Positions 1-9,184 of a stretch of 64,000 nt of DNA are shown here, piece after piece (the first letter of the stretch is position 1; each line of letters opens with the position of its first letter). The stretch comes from Pontibacter lucknowensis (GTDB lineage: Bacteria > Bacteroidota > Bacteroidia > Cytophagales > Hymenobacteraceae): positions 1,240,001 through 1,304,000 of the forward strand of contig NZ_FTNM01000001.1 in the NCBI RefSeq assembly GCF_900156415.1. The letters run 5' to 3'. A program made the translations under genes and the position numbers. The notes beneath the pieces are model-generated. The model did not search any database, was not told where the DNA came from, and saw nothing but the letters and a program-made list of their open reading frames with translations.

Positions 1-813
1 TTGCCCGTTTACAGCGATATGGTACAGCGCAGGTTCTGTGAATGTCTGTGATGAGGTATAGCTGCCGTTTTGAGCTGATAGCGAAATGGGCTTTCCTTCA
101 TTGAGAATAAGCTCCATAGTGCGGGCGGGCCGGTTGGTTGCAATACGCCAGGTCACCCGGGCTCCCTGTTCCACTCGTAAATTAGGCTGCTCGGCCTGAT
201 AGGCTTTGCGGCCGGTATAGGCAGGCGGTGTGATGGTGATCTCGATCTTCTGGATGGTCACAGCGGTGTCGGCTACAGCTGCGGGTGTGTCAGGAAAGTC
301 GAGTTGCAGGGGAGCAGTTGTAGCAGCGTCGGCAACCGAGTCGGCTGGCAATGCCGCTATACCTGCCGCTATCAGCACGGCTATACCTAATGCCGTGTAA
401 GTAGGCTTTTTATGAAGCTGAAATACAGACTGCTGTTTAGGTATAACGGTCTGTAACTGACTGGCTATCCGCTGCTGTTGCAGGCGCTCCAGCAGGTTGA
501 GCTCAGCGATAGGGCGGAGCAACAGCTCTGCGCTGTCTTCGAGTTGTGGATAGGTGCGGTCCAGGTGCCGCGCCACCTGCTGTAGGTTCGTCTGTCGCAC
601 CTTGCGCCAGGCCCAGAGCAGGTATAACAAAGCGCCCAGGATCAGCGAAACAGCCATCGCCGCTAGCAAAGGCACTTCCAGTCGCCATTTGTACAAAATG
701 GCAGCTCCCACCAAGGCCACAGCCATGGCCTGTAAGGTATACAGCCATCCCTTCGCCTGGATGTACTCCCGGCGGATACGCTGCAAGGTATAGAGGCTCT
801 CCTGCGCTGACAT
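1..813 (-). CDS. DUF4175-like membrane protein, 3' part cut by window edge
   Basis: The frame stays open from the ATG at 813 to base 1 (271 codons), so the C-terminus lies outside. Two hydrophobic segments follow a short N-terminus (about residues 28-66), with a third near residues 140-155. The part after that is beta-rich with proline and threonine, like an extracytoplasmic domain. The position behind MoxR, DUF58 and BatA genes and this topology fit the DUF4175 proteins of Bacteroidota; the family call is from memory. Its ATG overlaps the TAA of the upstream gene (TAATG), so translation is probably coupled. Three of its five ATA codons lie inside AGGTATA-type words. Confidence 0.7.
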   Translation of the reverse strand, partial: MSAQESLYTLQRIRREYIQAKGWLYTLQAMAVALVGAAILYKWRLEVPLLAAMAVSLILGALLYLLWAWRKVRQTNLQQVARHLDRTYPQLEDSAELLLRPIAELNLLERLQQQRIASQLQTVIPKQQSVFQLHKKPTYTALGIAVLIAAGIAALPADSVADAATTAPLQLDFPDTPAAVADTAVTIQKIEITITPPAYTGRKAYQAEQPNLRVEQGARVTWRIATNRPARTMELILNEGKPISLSAQNGSYTSSQTFTEPALYHIAVNGQ

Positions 814-2330
814 TAGGCAGTCTTTCGTTTAGTAGTGATTATTCGCTCTGCTAAAAACAACAGAAATGTCAGCAGGCCCAGCCAAGGTATAAGGCTATAC
901 TGTTGTCGTTCCTGCTTGTCCTGCTTGCTAGTGGGGTGCACCACGGCTGGCTTCAGCTGGGATTCGTCTAGCGCACGGGCATCAAACTGGTTGGCAACCT
1001 GGTGCGGTAAAAGTAAAGGCAGTAAGAGCTCCGGCAATTGTGCGCTCTGCCCCAGCTGGCTCCAGGCCGGACCAAAACCGCTCCTGAAATGATAGACCTT
1101 GCCCAGCCCTAACCTTTGCACAGTAAGCAAAGGCTCTCCAGTTGTAGTCTGCCAAACCGTACTTGCCGTGGCTTGGTCTATACCTGCTGTTGAGAACTGG
1201 CGTATTTTGATGTTTTCAGGTCCTGTTGAGGTTAGCATCGCATTAGTAGCTACAGGCTCGGTAGTTGACTGTAACCAAAGTCGCGTGCCCTTCTTCTGTA
1301 CCTGCTCCAGCCAAATTGCCGGCACTTCCTCGCTGCTAAGCCAGAATAACCAGCCTGCAGTGGTGTCCGGGTGAGCGTCTGCTGTGAGTTGACGGAACTG
1401 GATCGGTATACCTGTGTAGCCGCTTATCGCCTGCACGGCCGCTCGCAGGTACCGCACTTCCGGCTGCTGCGCTTCGTCGTGTACTATACCTAGCAAAAGC
1501 GGTTCCTTGCGAATGTTGACCTGCTGCGTAGGTCTATTGCCCCATTGTGCAACAATACTGCTATCGTTTAGAGTGAAGCGTGCTTGTTTTGTGTAGAATG
1601 TGTTGGACTGTCCTGATCGGGAGAAGTGCTGTTTCTGATAGGTTGTGCCATTGCGATCACTTCGACCGGTAATCAGCAGCAGGCTGTCCGTTGGCAAGAT
1701 ATACGCGGCCTGTGCCCAGTTAACAGATTGCTCCAGTGCGACAGGTACCCAGCGGATATTCTCCTGCAAAGGAGCGGGTGTGCCTGTGAAGTGCCGTTGC
1801 TGATCTGAAGTGAAGAGCCAGACGCTGTCTTGAACTTGGTCATATCGTTGAGCCAAGGCAGGTAACAAGCCCCAGTGGTTGCCATTAGTTACTACAGAAT
1901 CTGTCGGTTCACTGCTCATCGCCTGCCATTGTTCTACAGGTATAGCTTCAAATGCCGGGGTATAGCGATGCAAGGTATAGCCCCGCTGCAACAGGTTATC
2001 AACTGTTGGTTTAATGTCTCGAAGGGTGGAACTATGCAACAGTTCAGGGCTGATGAACACCGCTTTCTGTGCTGGTTGGGCTGTAGGACTACCTTCCCAA
2101 ACAGGTTTTGCCAGCGCAACAGCCAAAAGTATCAGGATAAAGCAACGCAGCACTAAGAGCCAAACGTCACTCAACCGGATGCTGCTCCAGCGCCTGCTTG
2201 CCGATGGCTCGAGCCAGCGCAGGCTTCCTACTTTCACAGTCTTCCCCTGCCGCCTGTTCCACAGGTGGATCGCAATCGGGACCAGTATCGCCGACGCTGC
2301 CAAAAGCCAATATGGGGAGAGGAATGTCAA
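813..2330 (-). CDS. BatA-domain (aerotolerance regulator N-terminal) membrane protein
   Basis: 505 aa. The N-terminus has the BatA-type pattern: a first hydrophobic segment with IAIHLWNRRQGK directly after it, a basic stretch, then a second hydrophobic segment at about residues 57-76. A third membrane segment lies near the C-terminus (about 478-495), leaving a large extracytoplasmic middle. I see no complete von Willebrand MIDAS motif, so it resembles the long BatA-domain proteins rather than a BatA/BatB vWA protein. The start is TTG: the codons just upstream run into an in-frame TAA, so no earlier start exists. It is coupled by TAATG to the DUF4175 gene and belongs to the MoxR cluster. Confidence 0.75.
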   Translation of the reverse strand: MTFLSPYWLLAASAILVPIAIHLWNRRQGKTVKVGSLRWLEPSASRRWSSIRLSDVWLLVLRCFILILLAVALAKPVWEGSPTAQPAQKAVFISPELLHSSTLRDIKPTVDNLLQRGYTLHRYTPAFEAIPVEQWQAMSSEPTDSVVTNGNHWGLLPALAQRYDQVQDSVWLFTSDQQRHFTGTPAPLQENIRWVPVALEQSVNWAQAAYILPTDSLLLITGRSDRNGTTYQKQHFSRSGQSNTFYTKQARFTLNDSSIVAQWGNRPTQQVNIRKEPLLLGIVHDEAQQPEVRYLRAAVQAISGYTGIPIQFRQLTADAHPDTTAGWLFWLSSEEVPAIWLEQVQKKGTRLWLQSTTEPVATNAMLTSTGPENIKIRQFSTAGIDQATASTVWQTTTGEPLLTVQRLGLGKVYHFRSGFGPAWSQLGQSAQLPELLLPLLLPHQVANQFDARALDESQLKPAVVHPTSKQDKQERQQYSLIPWLGLLTFLLFLAERIITTKRKTA

Positions 2331-2360
2331 GGGGGTTTAGGAGTTTGAGAGTTAGAAAGT

Positions 2361-3113
2361 TTAGGAGTTGTTGGCTTTGCCTACTCGGGTTAAAATATTG
2401 AATGTGATAGTCGCTGTCGGAGCCTCGAAAGCAGCACATAGCTGCTTTTCCACCAACTGCACCGGGTTATGACCTTGCTGCTTTTCGTAGTGTTTCACAG
2501 CCGACCAGGTGTTCAGGTAGCCGATCAGGTCTTCGGGTGTCCAGGTATAGCTGCTGCTGAACTGTGGCAGCTGCACTTCCTGAAAAGGAAACGGGATGGT
2601 GCGGTAGTCCTCGTCGAGGTAGCTGCGCTCCGGATCCCAGTAGCCGTCGAGCACTTCGCTGTAGAAGTATCTGATTACTTTATCCAATGATGGGTGCGTG
2701 CTAAGCAGACCATACCCGATCACGGCAATCAGGCCGTCGGGCTTAAGTACCCGCTTCACCTCCTGATAAAAACGATCGAAATCAAACCAGTGCACAGCCT
2801 GCGCCACCACAACCAGGTCAACGGCATGATCTGGGAGCGAAGACTCTTCGGCCTGCTCTACTCTATAGCTGATGTTGGGCAGCTGCACGGCATTCTTCAA
2901 CTGGTTCTCGCTGATGTCAGTCGCAACCACCTGGTCAAAAAAAGAAGCAAGCATACCGGCTACCTGACCATTGCCAGTCGCACAGTCCCAGGCTAGCTGC
3001 TGTGCTGGCGCCATACTTGCCAGTTGGGCAATTAGCTCAGGCGGATAGGTGGGCCTATACCTGGCGTAGTCAACAGCGTGTCCGGAAAAGTTATCTTTCA
3101 TCGTTTTTAACAT
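2361..3113 (-). CDS. Class I SAM-dependent methyltransferase
   Basis: 250 aa with the Rossmann methyltransferase order. Motif I is DCATGNGQ (residues 43-50), an acidic post-I region follows at VVATDIS, and motif IV-like LVVVAQAVHWFD is typical of the methyltransferase 11 family. The substrate cannot be told from sequence; homologues are often annotated as generic or ubiE-like. The start could be Met1 or Met5 (ATG at 3101). It lies between DUF58 and BatA-like genes of the MoxR cluster but has no evident functional link to them, and may be an insertion that shares the transcript. Confidence 0.85.
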   Translation of the reverse strand: MLKTMKDNFSGHAVDYARYRPTYPPELIAQLASMAPAQQLAWDCATGNGQVAGMLASFFDQVVATDISENQLKNAVQLPNISYRVEQAEESSLPDHAVDLVVVAQAVHWFDFDRFYQEVKRVLKPDGLIAVIGYGLLSTHPSLDKVIRYFYSEVLDGYWDPERSYLDEDYRTIPFPFQEVQLPQFSSSYTWTPEDLIGYLNTWSAVKHYEKQQGHNPVQLVEKQLCAAFEAPTATITFNILTRVGKANNS

Positions 3114-3143
3114 TCACTCAAAAATCACTCATTCGCTCACCTA

Positions 3144-4043
3144 CTAACTCAACACCAGCCTGTTCTTTAAAAATGCCCGCAGTGCTTTGTCCAGTGGCTC
3201 ATCGGTGACGAAGCGGTCATAGGCGATCTGGCGGTTGCGCATGGCTTTTTCGGTTTGCTGAAGCCAGTCCTGCAGCTTGGCCAGGTAGGTTTTACGTTGC
3301 TCAGCGGTGCCTACCTGCATGGTCTGGCCGGTTTCCAGATCCTCGAACGTAAGTGTGCCCTCAAACTTAAAATCCAGTTCGTTACGGCTCATCAGGTGAC
3401 ATAGCAACAACTCGTGCCGCTGTGCGCCCAATTTGTAGAGCAGGTCTGTTATTTCATGCTCGTGCTCGTAGAGGTCGGTTACAAACACGGTCAGTTCTTT
3501 CTGGCGACGGTCCGAAAACAGGTTGGCGGCTGTTTCGGCGTTAGGGAATCGTCCAGTGGGTTTGATCTCAGCTAGCTGATGCCAGAAGCGCTGCAGGTGC
3601 ATGTTGTCGCTGCGGGGCGTCAGGTTGATCAGCTGTTGCTCATGCAACACATACAGGCCCACGGCATCGCCCTGCGTGGTTGCCAGATATGCCAGTGAGG
3701 CCACCAAAAAACGGGCATAGTCCATCTTGGTCAGGCCGTTCTCGTCCTCGTGTGCCATCGAAGCGCTGCCATCCACAATAAAGCGCACGGTGATGTTGGT
3801 GTCTACTTCGGCTTCCCGAATGTAGTAGCGGTCGGAGCGGGCAAACATTTTCCAATCCAACTGGCGCAGGTCGTCGCCAGGCTGGTAGCTGCGGTACTGG
3901 CTAAACTCTAGTCCGGCTCCCCGTCTGATGCTCTGGTTCTGACCGCTCAGAAAACCTTCCACTACCGTTTTGGCCAGCAGCGGCAGATCCTTGATAGTAG
4001 CCAGTACTTTCGGATCGATAAACTTGTGCCCTGTTTGTGACAT
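3144..4043 (-). CDS. DUF58 domain protein with vWA-like MIDAS
   Basis: 299 aa. The DUF58 signature is clear: GLEFSQYRSYQPGDDLRQLDW followed by the von Willebrand-like strand FIVDGSASM, whose Asp91, Ser93 and Ser95 form a MIDAS-type metal site. DUF58 proteins usually accompany MoxR AAA+ ATPases, which are thought to act as metal-dependent chaperones for vWA proteins; the MoxR gene here is two genes upstream. No signal peptide is visible, so it is probably cytoplasmic. It starts 11 bases after the stop of the 179-aa hypothetical gene, which implies one transcript. Confidence 0.9.
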   Translation of the reverse strand: MSQTGHKFIDPKVLATIKDLPLLAKTVVEGFLSGQNQSIRRGAGLEFSQYRSYQPGDDLRQLDWKMFARSDRYYIREAEVDTNITVRFIVDGSASMAHEDENGLTKMDYARFLVASLAYLATTQGDAVGLYVLHEQQLINLTPRSDNMHLQRFWHQLAEIKPTGRFPNAETAANLFSDRRQKELTVFVTDLYEHEHEITDLLYKLGAQRHELLLCHLMSRNELDFKFEGTLTFEDLETGQTMQVGTAEQRKTYLAKLQDWLQQTEKAMRNRQIAYDRFVTDEPLDKALRAFLKNRLVLS

Positions 4044-4054
4044 ACCGTAATGCT

Positions 4055-4594
4055 TTAAACCAAACTCTGGCGCAGTTTCAGATCAACCAGTTCCGCTTCG
4101 ATTGTCGCTTCATCCAGTATGATATCCAGGCCGCCGATAAGCTCTTCACGCACTTTCAGCATGTACTTCTGCGATTCAGTGTACAGTACGATAGCGGCAT
4201 CGTAGGCAATGGCTTCATCAAACTCCTGATTCCAGTCCTGGTATACCTCGATCATCAGCACGGGGGTTGATAATACCCGTATCTCAGAGTGCTGACCTGA
4301 CTGCAGGAGTTTCTCACAGCGTAGTGGTGTCCGGCTTTCTCCGATCTCAAATTCATAAAACGTGGTAGAGGAACGGGATGTCAGCTTATAGTCAGCACTG
4401 ACGTTGATAAAGCGCTGGTCCTGCTTGTTTTTGGTCAGGCCAATGGCAAACTCAGGCGCCCAGTAGGTGACTTTGCCTCCTGTAGCCTGTACTTTTATGT
4501 TATCAGTAAAGAAATAACAGATTCTCTCCCCTACAATCCTTTTTAGGAGTTGCGTGCCAGCGTCACTCAGTTTTACGTTCTCTATTTCTTCCAT
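4055..4594 (-). CDS. Hypothetical protein between MoxR and DUF58
   Basis: 179 aa, not recognised. It is acidic and soluble, with no signal peptide, membrane segment or metal motif. Predicted strands dominate the middle (RFINVSADYKLTSRSSTTFYEF) and a helical, acidic C-terminus follows. Its fixed place between moxR and DUF58, with an 11-base gap to DUF58, suggests it works with the ATPase/vWA pair, perhaps as a cytoplasmic adaptor; that is inference from position only. The upstream gap to moxR is 89 bases. Confidence 0.75.
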   Translation of the reverse strand: MEEIENVKLSDAGTQLLKRIVGERICYFFTDNIKVQATGGKVTYWAPEFAIGLTKNKQDQRFINVSADYKLTSRSSTTFYEFEIGESRTPLRCEKLLQSGQHSEIRVLSTPVLMIEVYQDWNQEFDEAIAYDAAIVLYTESQKYMLKVREELIGGLDIILDEATIEAELVDLKLRQSLV

Positions 4595-4683
4595 CTGTTT
4601 TCAGTTTCTGATTGCCATGTCGACCTGCTGTATCAGGTACTCCAGCTAATTCGCAACGAGCGACTTCAATCTCATATAGCAGC

Positions 4684-5679
4684 CTATACCAGTACCGTTT
4701 GGGGTAACTTGATATGCTGCAATAATTCTTCTACCACTCTGTCTGGTGTGATTCGCTCCGCCTCGGCCGTAAAGTTGACCAGTATGCGATGGCGCAGCAC
4801 CGGGAAGGCCATGGTCTGCACGTCGGCGGCCGTTACGGCGAAGCGACCTTGCAACAAAGCCCTGGCCTTAGAAGTGAGAATGAGTGCCTGCCCCGCCCGC
4901 GGGCCTGCTCCCCAGCGCACATAACTCTTGATATGGTCGCTTGATGTCGTGTCAGGGCGTGTAGCCCGCACGAGTTGGTTCACGTAAGTCAGCAGATCGT
5001 CGCTGATGCTCACTTCCCGTACCAGTTGGCGCAGTTGCAGTACCTCCTCGCCCGAAATAGCCGGATGTACCTGTGCCTGCCGGGTGCCGGTGGTACTGGT
5101 CAGTATGTTGAGCTCCTCCAACTCTGACGGGTATTTTATTTTGATGTAGAGCAGGAAGCGGTCCAGCTGCGCCTCAGGCAGCGGGTAAGTACCAGCCTGT
5201 TCGATCGGGTTTTGGGTGGCGAGCAGGAAAAAGGGCTTCGGCAAGGTATAGGTCGTGCCCGCATAGGTCACTTCATATTCCTGCATGGCCTCCAGCAGTG
5301 CCGCCTGCGTTTTGGGCGGTGTGCGGTTGATCTCATCGGCCAGCACAATGTTAGCGAAGATCGGCCCTTCATTGAACTTGAAGAAACGTTTGCCCGTGGC
5401 ATGGTCCTCTTCTAGCACCTCGGTACCGAGTATGTCAGTCGGCATCAGGTCTGGGGTGAACTGAATGCGGCGGAAGCTCAGGTCCATGGCATTGGAAAGT
5501 GTGCGTACCAGCAAAGTCTTCGCCAGACCCGGTACGCCTTCGAGCAAGCCATGGCCACCGGCCAACAGCGTGATCAGCACTTCGTCGAGTACTTCCTCTT
5601 GGCCTACAATCACTTTCTGTATCTCCTGCTTGAGCTGTGGCAGCTTGCCGAGGAGCCGTTGAATGTCTTGTTCAGTCAT
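4684..5679 (-). CDS. MoxR-family AAA+ ATPase
   Basis: 331 aa, the normal length for MoxR ATPases. Walker A is GVPGLAKT (48-55), Walker B is IVLADEINR (111-119) and sensor 1 is ATQNP (154-158); the MoxR-typical TQAALLEAMQE helix follows Walker B. The family acts as chaperones that mature vWA-domain or metal-dependent partners, here most likely the DUF58 and BatA-like proteins encoded downstream. The stop of the S41 protease gene is only 6 bases upstream, so the two are co-transcribed. Cytoplasmic. Confidence 0.93.
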   Translation of the reverse strand: MTEQDIQRLLGKLPQLKQEIQKVIVGQEEVLDEVLITLLAGGHGLLEGVPGLAKTLLVRTLSNAMDLSFRRIQFTPDLMPTDILGTEVLEEDHATGKRFFKFNEGPIFANIVLADEINRTPPKTQAALLEAMQEYEVTYAGTTYTLPKPFFLLATQNPIEQAGTYPLPEAQLDRFLLYIKIKYPSELEELNILTSTTGTRQAQVHPAISGEEVLQLRQLVREVSISDDLLTYVNQLVRATRPDTTSSDHIKSYVRWGAGPRAGQALILTSKARALLQGRFAVTAADVQTMAFPVLRHRILVNFTAEAERITPDRVVEELLQHIKLPQTVLV

Positions 5680-5685
5680 CTTTAT

Positions 5686-7980
5686 TTATAGTGTTTCACT
5701 CGCAACGAGCTCCAGGGCTTTCTCCAGAAACTCATCGCGACTCTCGCGAACGCCTTTAATTGTCTTCTCCACAAACACATCCGGTATAATGCCTACACCA
5801 TGAAGCGGAGAGCCATCATGCTTCTGTACTTTCATGCCTGTCCAGGATACTCTGTAGCCGCCCGGTAGTGTAAATGGGTTGATATTGCCGTTAGTGCCCG
5901 CCGTTGGTTGGCCCACAATGGTCGCAAGCTTGTAATGCTCAATAAAGCTCATGTAGCTCTCTGCGTAGCTGATGGCCTGCCCATCGATCAGGAAGATTAC
6001 TTTGGCAGTAAGGCGTGGCGATTTAGGTTTCATGCCCCAACCCATTTCTCTGTAACCAGCTATCTTCTCCTGGTCAGGGTATATGATGTAGGGCACCTGC
6101 ATCCATTTCTTAGAATTGTCAGGCTCAGGCAACAGGTACTCGATCAATCCATGATTACCGTTCGGGTAGCCTCGCAGATCGCAGATAATGGCTTTGCTTT
6201 GCTGCAGTTGCGGCATGGCTGTCTGGATATCCTTCATCGGTGCTTTCCCGATGTTGATGTACATAATGCCGTCTGCCAGCGACTTTATACCTTCTGGAGA
6301 AGGCATAGCGGCAAAGGCCTGTTGGCGTGATAAAGTCCTTTTGAGCTGCAAGTCTGCCGTAGAATTGTCAGCTTTCAGCACCGTCAACTGTAGTATGGAT
6401 TCTGGCTCACCGAGGAGCGATTCAGATTGTGCCCTGTAGTGGAGCCAGCCTTCGGTTGCTGCAGAAATATACTGGTGCAGCTCTTCAAAAACAGCCTCTG
6501 GTGCGGCACCATCTATGGCTGTTACAACATCACCTTTCACCAAGAGTAACGTGTTATCAAACACATCTGTGATCACGAGTTTATTTTCTACCCACTCCCA
6601 GGTAATTGGTGGCTGATGTGTAGCTTTGCTTTCAGCAGTGGTTACCCATACATGGCCATCCTTTAGTTTGGCGGTAAGCAACTGTAGCGTCTTCTGGAAA
6701 TCAACTGCTGTTTTGTCAGTGTAGGCTTTGGATAAGGCCAGGCGGAGATCCTTGCCCCAGTCCGTCTTGGCAAAATCGAAGTAAGGATAGAAATGCTGAA
6801 AGACATTCCAGGTGACTGTGACACCGCCAAGTCGAGTATACAGATTGGAGCCATTGATATCGCTTGCAGGTATAGCCTCCAATTTACTTCGGAGTTCAGA
6901 AAGAGCGTTGCTATTGGCGGCAGGGTATGTTTGTGTGTCGGTGCCATAGAGTGTCAGCGGCACGATCACTTTTAAACCGCCACTTAGCGATTTGGTAACA
7001 TACTCACCTGGTTTCGGCTGGGCATCGTAGAGTCGCGCCGGCTTCTGGCTCTTTTCACTGCCTCCCGGATTGCTGCTTATAGCCAGCCATTTATCAGCTT
7101 CCTTGTTTTGCTGAATTGTAAAAAAGTAGCCATTTTCGGTGTTGGTAGCTAAGCCACTGCTGAGTGATTTGTTTATTTTACCTTCCTTCTCGCCCGTAAA
7201 TTGCTCAGTATATACTTCTTCCCAGTTGCCGTTATTGTTGATTTTCAGGCTGAAGTCATCCAGTAACACCTCGCCCTCTCCTAGCAGGAAGGCGCCAACA
7301 ACAATTCTCTCAGCACCATCGTCTACTTTGCCTTTGATTTCATAGGTCGCCCATTGGTCCGATTTTATCGGCCTGCTTCCCATGTTGTCGAAAAACCCTT
7401 TGGAATTATCTTTCTTATCTACTCTGACCCACAGATGGCCAGTGCCTGATCCTGCTGTGCGTTTTACTCTTCCAGTAAATACAAATTCCTTGCCTTGATA
7501 GGCAGAAGCCTCTATGGGTTTCATAACAGGGCCAAACGGGTTACTGGAGGCTCTGTATACTACTGGCCTGTTGAGGCGGATGCTCTGATAAGGGCTATTC
7601 TTATCGCCCTGTCCCATGCCCGCATGCTGCCAGGCAATTATTTTATGTTTCTTAGGCTTGGCAGGGGTAATCTCTTTAACATTGAACGTTACCTCTTCAT
7701 TCTCCAGGTATACCTGAACTGTCGGGGCGATTGGTTGGAATAAAGCGGCAAGGGTAGCTTTTAGTTCTTCGGGGTTTTTACAGCCCTCTACTTGTTTGCT
7801 GCCATAGACGGCGAAGCGGTCCCAGTCGATAGCTGCTGCCTCGTCGCTTGGGTGGAAGTAGCGCACATAGCCATATAGTTGCGTAAAGGCCGCGACATTC
7901 TCTATTTTTCTGTCCTGTTGGGCATAGACTTGGCCAAAGGCGAGTGTAACCAGAAGAAGGAAGAATGCTCTTTGTTTCAT
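5686..7980 (-). CDS. S41-family (C-terminal processing-like) peptidase, exported
   Basis: 764 aa beginning with a clean signal peptide that ends at VYAQQ. A beta-rich N-terminal region of about 350 residues precedes a PDZ-like middle and the S41 catalytic domain. Within the latter, DGQAISYAES (666-675) carries the likely nucleophile Ser671, followed by the conserved VGQPTAGTNG and LPGGYRV segments. Such proteins cleave extracytoplasmic proteins; the target here is unknown. It sits between DUF4159 and MoxR, a place where I would not expect a protease in the core MoxR cluster, so it may be a lineage-specific insertion. Confidence 0.88.
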   Translation of the reverse strand: MKQRAFFLLLVTLAFGQVYAQQDRKIENVAAFTQLYGYVRYFHPSDEAAAIDWDRFAVYGSKQVEGCKNPEELKATLAALFQPIAPTVQVYLENEEVTFNVKEITPAKPKKHKIIAWQHAGMGQGDKNSPYQSIRLNRPVVYRASSNPFGPVMKPIEASAYQGKEFVFTGRVKRTAGSGTGHLWVRVDKKDNSKGFFDNMGSRPIKSDQWATYEIKGKVDDGAERIVVGAFLLGEGEVLLDDFSLKINNNGNWEEVYTEQFTGEKEGKINKSLSSGLATNTENGYFFTIQQNKEADKWLAISSNPGGSEKSQKPARLYDAQPKPGEYVTKSLSGGLKVIVPLTLYGTDTQTYPAANSNALSELRSKLEAIPASDINGSNLYTRLGGVTVTWNVFQHFYPYFDFAKTDWGKDLRLALSKAYTDKTAVDFQKTLQLLTAKLKDGHVWVTTAESKATHQPPITWEWVENKLVITDVFDNTLLLVKGDVVTAIDGAAPEAVFEELHQYISAATEGWLHYRAQSESLLGEPESILQLTVLKADNSTADLQLKRTLSRQQAFAAMPSPEGIKSLADGIMYINIGKAPMKDIQTAMPQLQQSKAIICDLRGYPNGNHGLIEYLLPEPDNSKKWMQVPYIIYPDQEKIAGYREMGWGMKPKSPRLTAKVIFLIDGQAISYAESYMSFIEHYKLATIVGQPTAGTNGNINPFTLPGGYRVSWTGMKVQKHDGSPLHGVGIIPDVFVEKTIKGVRESRDEFLEKALELVASETL

Positions 7981-8022
7981 AGATTATATTTTATTCGTTA
8001 TATATTAGGTATTGCTAATATA

Positions 8023-8640
8023 CTAACTCGTCAGGGCATACATTATTATATTCACTCCAAATTTCGTGTTATCCTCTGCCAGCCAGCGCTTGTTCCGAAA
8101 ATCGTAGTCCCATTCGCAGCCGTAGTCTTTGTTACTATACAGCACCCCAATCCTTCCATTGATTTCAATCGCTTTCAGGTAGTCATGCACCAGGTCATCG
8201 CCCCAGCCGTTGAGCTCGAACGAAGTGGTCGGTGGACCATCTTCGAAAGTGAAGAAGCTGCGGTAAATCTTGTGGTTGTTGGGGATCTTCTTTAAAGCGC
8301 CCTGCCCGAAAATCTGCTTCATCTGCTCCTCAAAAGACCGTGCAAAAAGTCCGTCGATGTCGTGATTGCAGTCGTCGACAAACACGAAGCCGCCGTTGCG
8401 CACGTAGGTCTCAAAGTTTTGCCGCTCCTTTTGGTTGAACTGCACCAGCCGGTGGCCACTCATGTAGCTGAAGGGGTAGTTGAAAAGTTCGGCACTGTCT
8501 AAGGGAATGATCTTCTCCTGCTCGTTCACCTTCACGGTCGTGTACTCGATGAGCGAATGCAACAGATTGCTCGGCATACGCGGGTCAGTATCCCAGTTGC
8601 CGGAGCGGTATTGCAGTCGGACGAAGGTGAATGGTTGCAC
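8023..8640 (-). CDS. DUF4159 domain protein
   Basis: 205 aa. It matches the DUF4159 pattern: an N-terminal FVRLQYRSGNWDTDP, the central YVRNGGFVFVDDCNHD, and GWGDDLVHDYLKAIEINGRIGVLYSNKDYGCEWDY near the end. The fold resembles a glutamine-amidotransferase-like or ThuA-like domain without an obvious nucleophile. No signal peptide is visible. DUF4159 genes accompany TldD/PmbA, MoxR and BatA genes in many Bacteroidota, which agrees with the neighbours here. Function unknown. Confidence 0.85.
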   Translation of the reverse strand: MQPFTFVRLQYRSGNWDTDPRMPSNLLHSLIEYTTVKVNEQEKIIPLDSAELFNYPFSYMSGHRLVQFNQKERQNFETYVRNGGFVFVDDCNHDIDGLFARSFEEQMKQIFGQGALKKIPNNHKIYRSFFTFEDGPPTTSFELNGWGDDLVHDYLKAIEINGRIGVLYSNKDYGCEWDYDFRNKRWLAEDNTKFGVNIIMYALTS

Positions 8641-8664
8641 TTGAAAAGTTAAGAGTTAAGTTGT

Positions 8665-8898
8665 TTAGAGTAACCCTGCCACAGACAGGTCTTCATCAAT
8701 GTCTTCCCAGTGTATACCTATTCCGCCACCAATTAAACGCCAGTTCATACGTTCGCTTTCAGATGCATCACGCAGTCTGGGAAACCATTCTAATGGTATA
8801 CCCAACTCACGACCATCGGTCAATAGCACGTACATCTTGGTGTCTGTGAACCAGACTTTTTGCGCCTGCGGTGTAGATTTCTTAGCTAAAATACTCAT
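8665..8898 (-). CDS. DUF2442 domain protein, possible partner of DUF4160
   Basis: 77 aa from the ATG at 8898; an alternative Met lies five codons upstream at 8913. The DUF2442 hallmarks are WFTDTKMYVLLTDGRELGIPLEWFPRL and the closing GIHWEDIDEDLSVAGLL. It overlaps the end of the DUF4160 gene by 17 bases (or 32 with the longer start), so the two are translated as a pair. DUF4160/DUF2442 pairs are common in bacteria and have been proposed to be toxin-antitoxin-like; no toxicity can be inferred from sequence. Confidence 0.85.
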   Translation of the reverse strand: MSILAKKSTPQAQKVWFTDTKMYVLLTDGRELGIPLEWFPRLRDASESERMNWRLIGGGIGIHWEDIDEDLSVAGLL

Positions 8899-9115
8899 GC
8901 CATTTTTGCTCAAAGAGCTCTTTATTACTAATTACTAATTTACGAAGCTCATTAAGCTCTTTAGCATTGAAAGCATAAGAACTTGCGAGCTCAACTGGCT
9001 CCAGCCAGTATTTAGCATAAGCTTCTGCCTTCTCAACATGTATATGTGGCGGCTCATTTCCTTCATTGCTGAAGAAGAAAAATCTGTATCCAAATATCCG
9101 AAGTATAGTTGGCAT
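8882..9115 (-). CDS. DUF4160 domain protein
   Basis: 77 aa when started at the internal ATG (9115); an ORF extends 16 codons further upstream, but the family normally begins MPTILRIFGYRFFFFSNEGNEPPHIHVEK, which is seen here from 9115. The PPHIHV segment with its two histidines is the conserved core. It is small and cytoplasmic and immediately precedes and overlaps a DUF2442 gene. It is the likely first gene of a two-gene module inserted between the tldE-like gene and DUF4159. Confidence 0.87.
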   Translation of the reverse strand: MPTILRIFGYRFFFFSNEGNEPPHIHVEKAEAYAKYWLEPVELASSYAFNAKELNELRKLVISNKELFEQKWHEYFS

Positions 9116-9184
9116 AAATTTTTTGTAAAATGAATGCCGTACACAAAGCGCTGCATACGGCATTCAAGGTATAAGCTGTAGTGA

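Noticed and set aside
546..854. Plus-strand ORFs over the DUF4175 gene
   Set aside because: They are antisense to a longer, family-recognisable coding frame and have Cys/Arg/Pro-rich translations typical of shadows.
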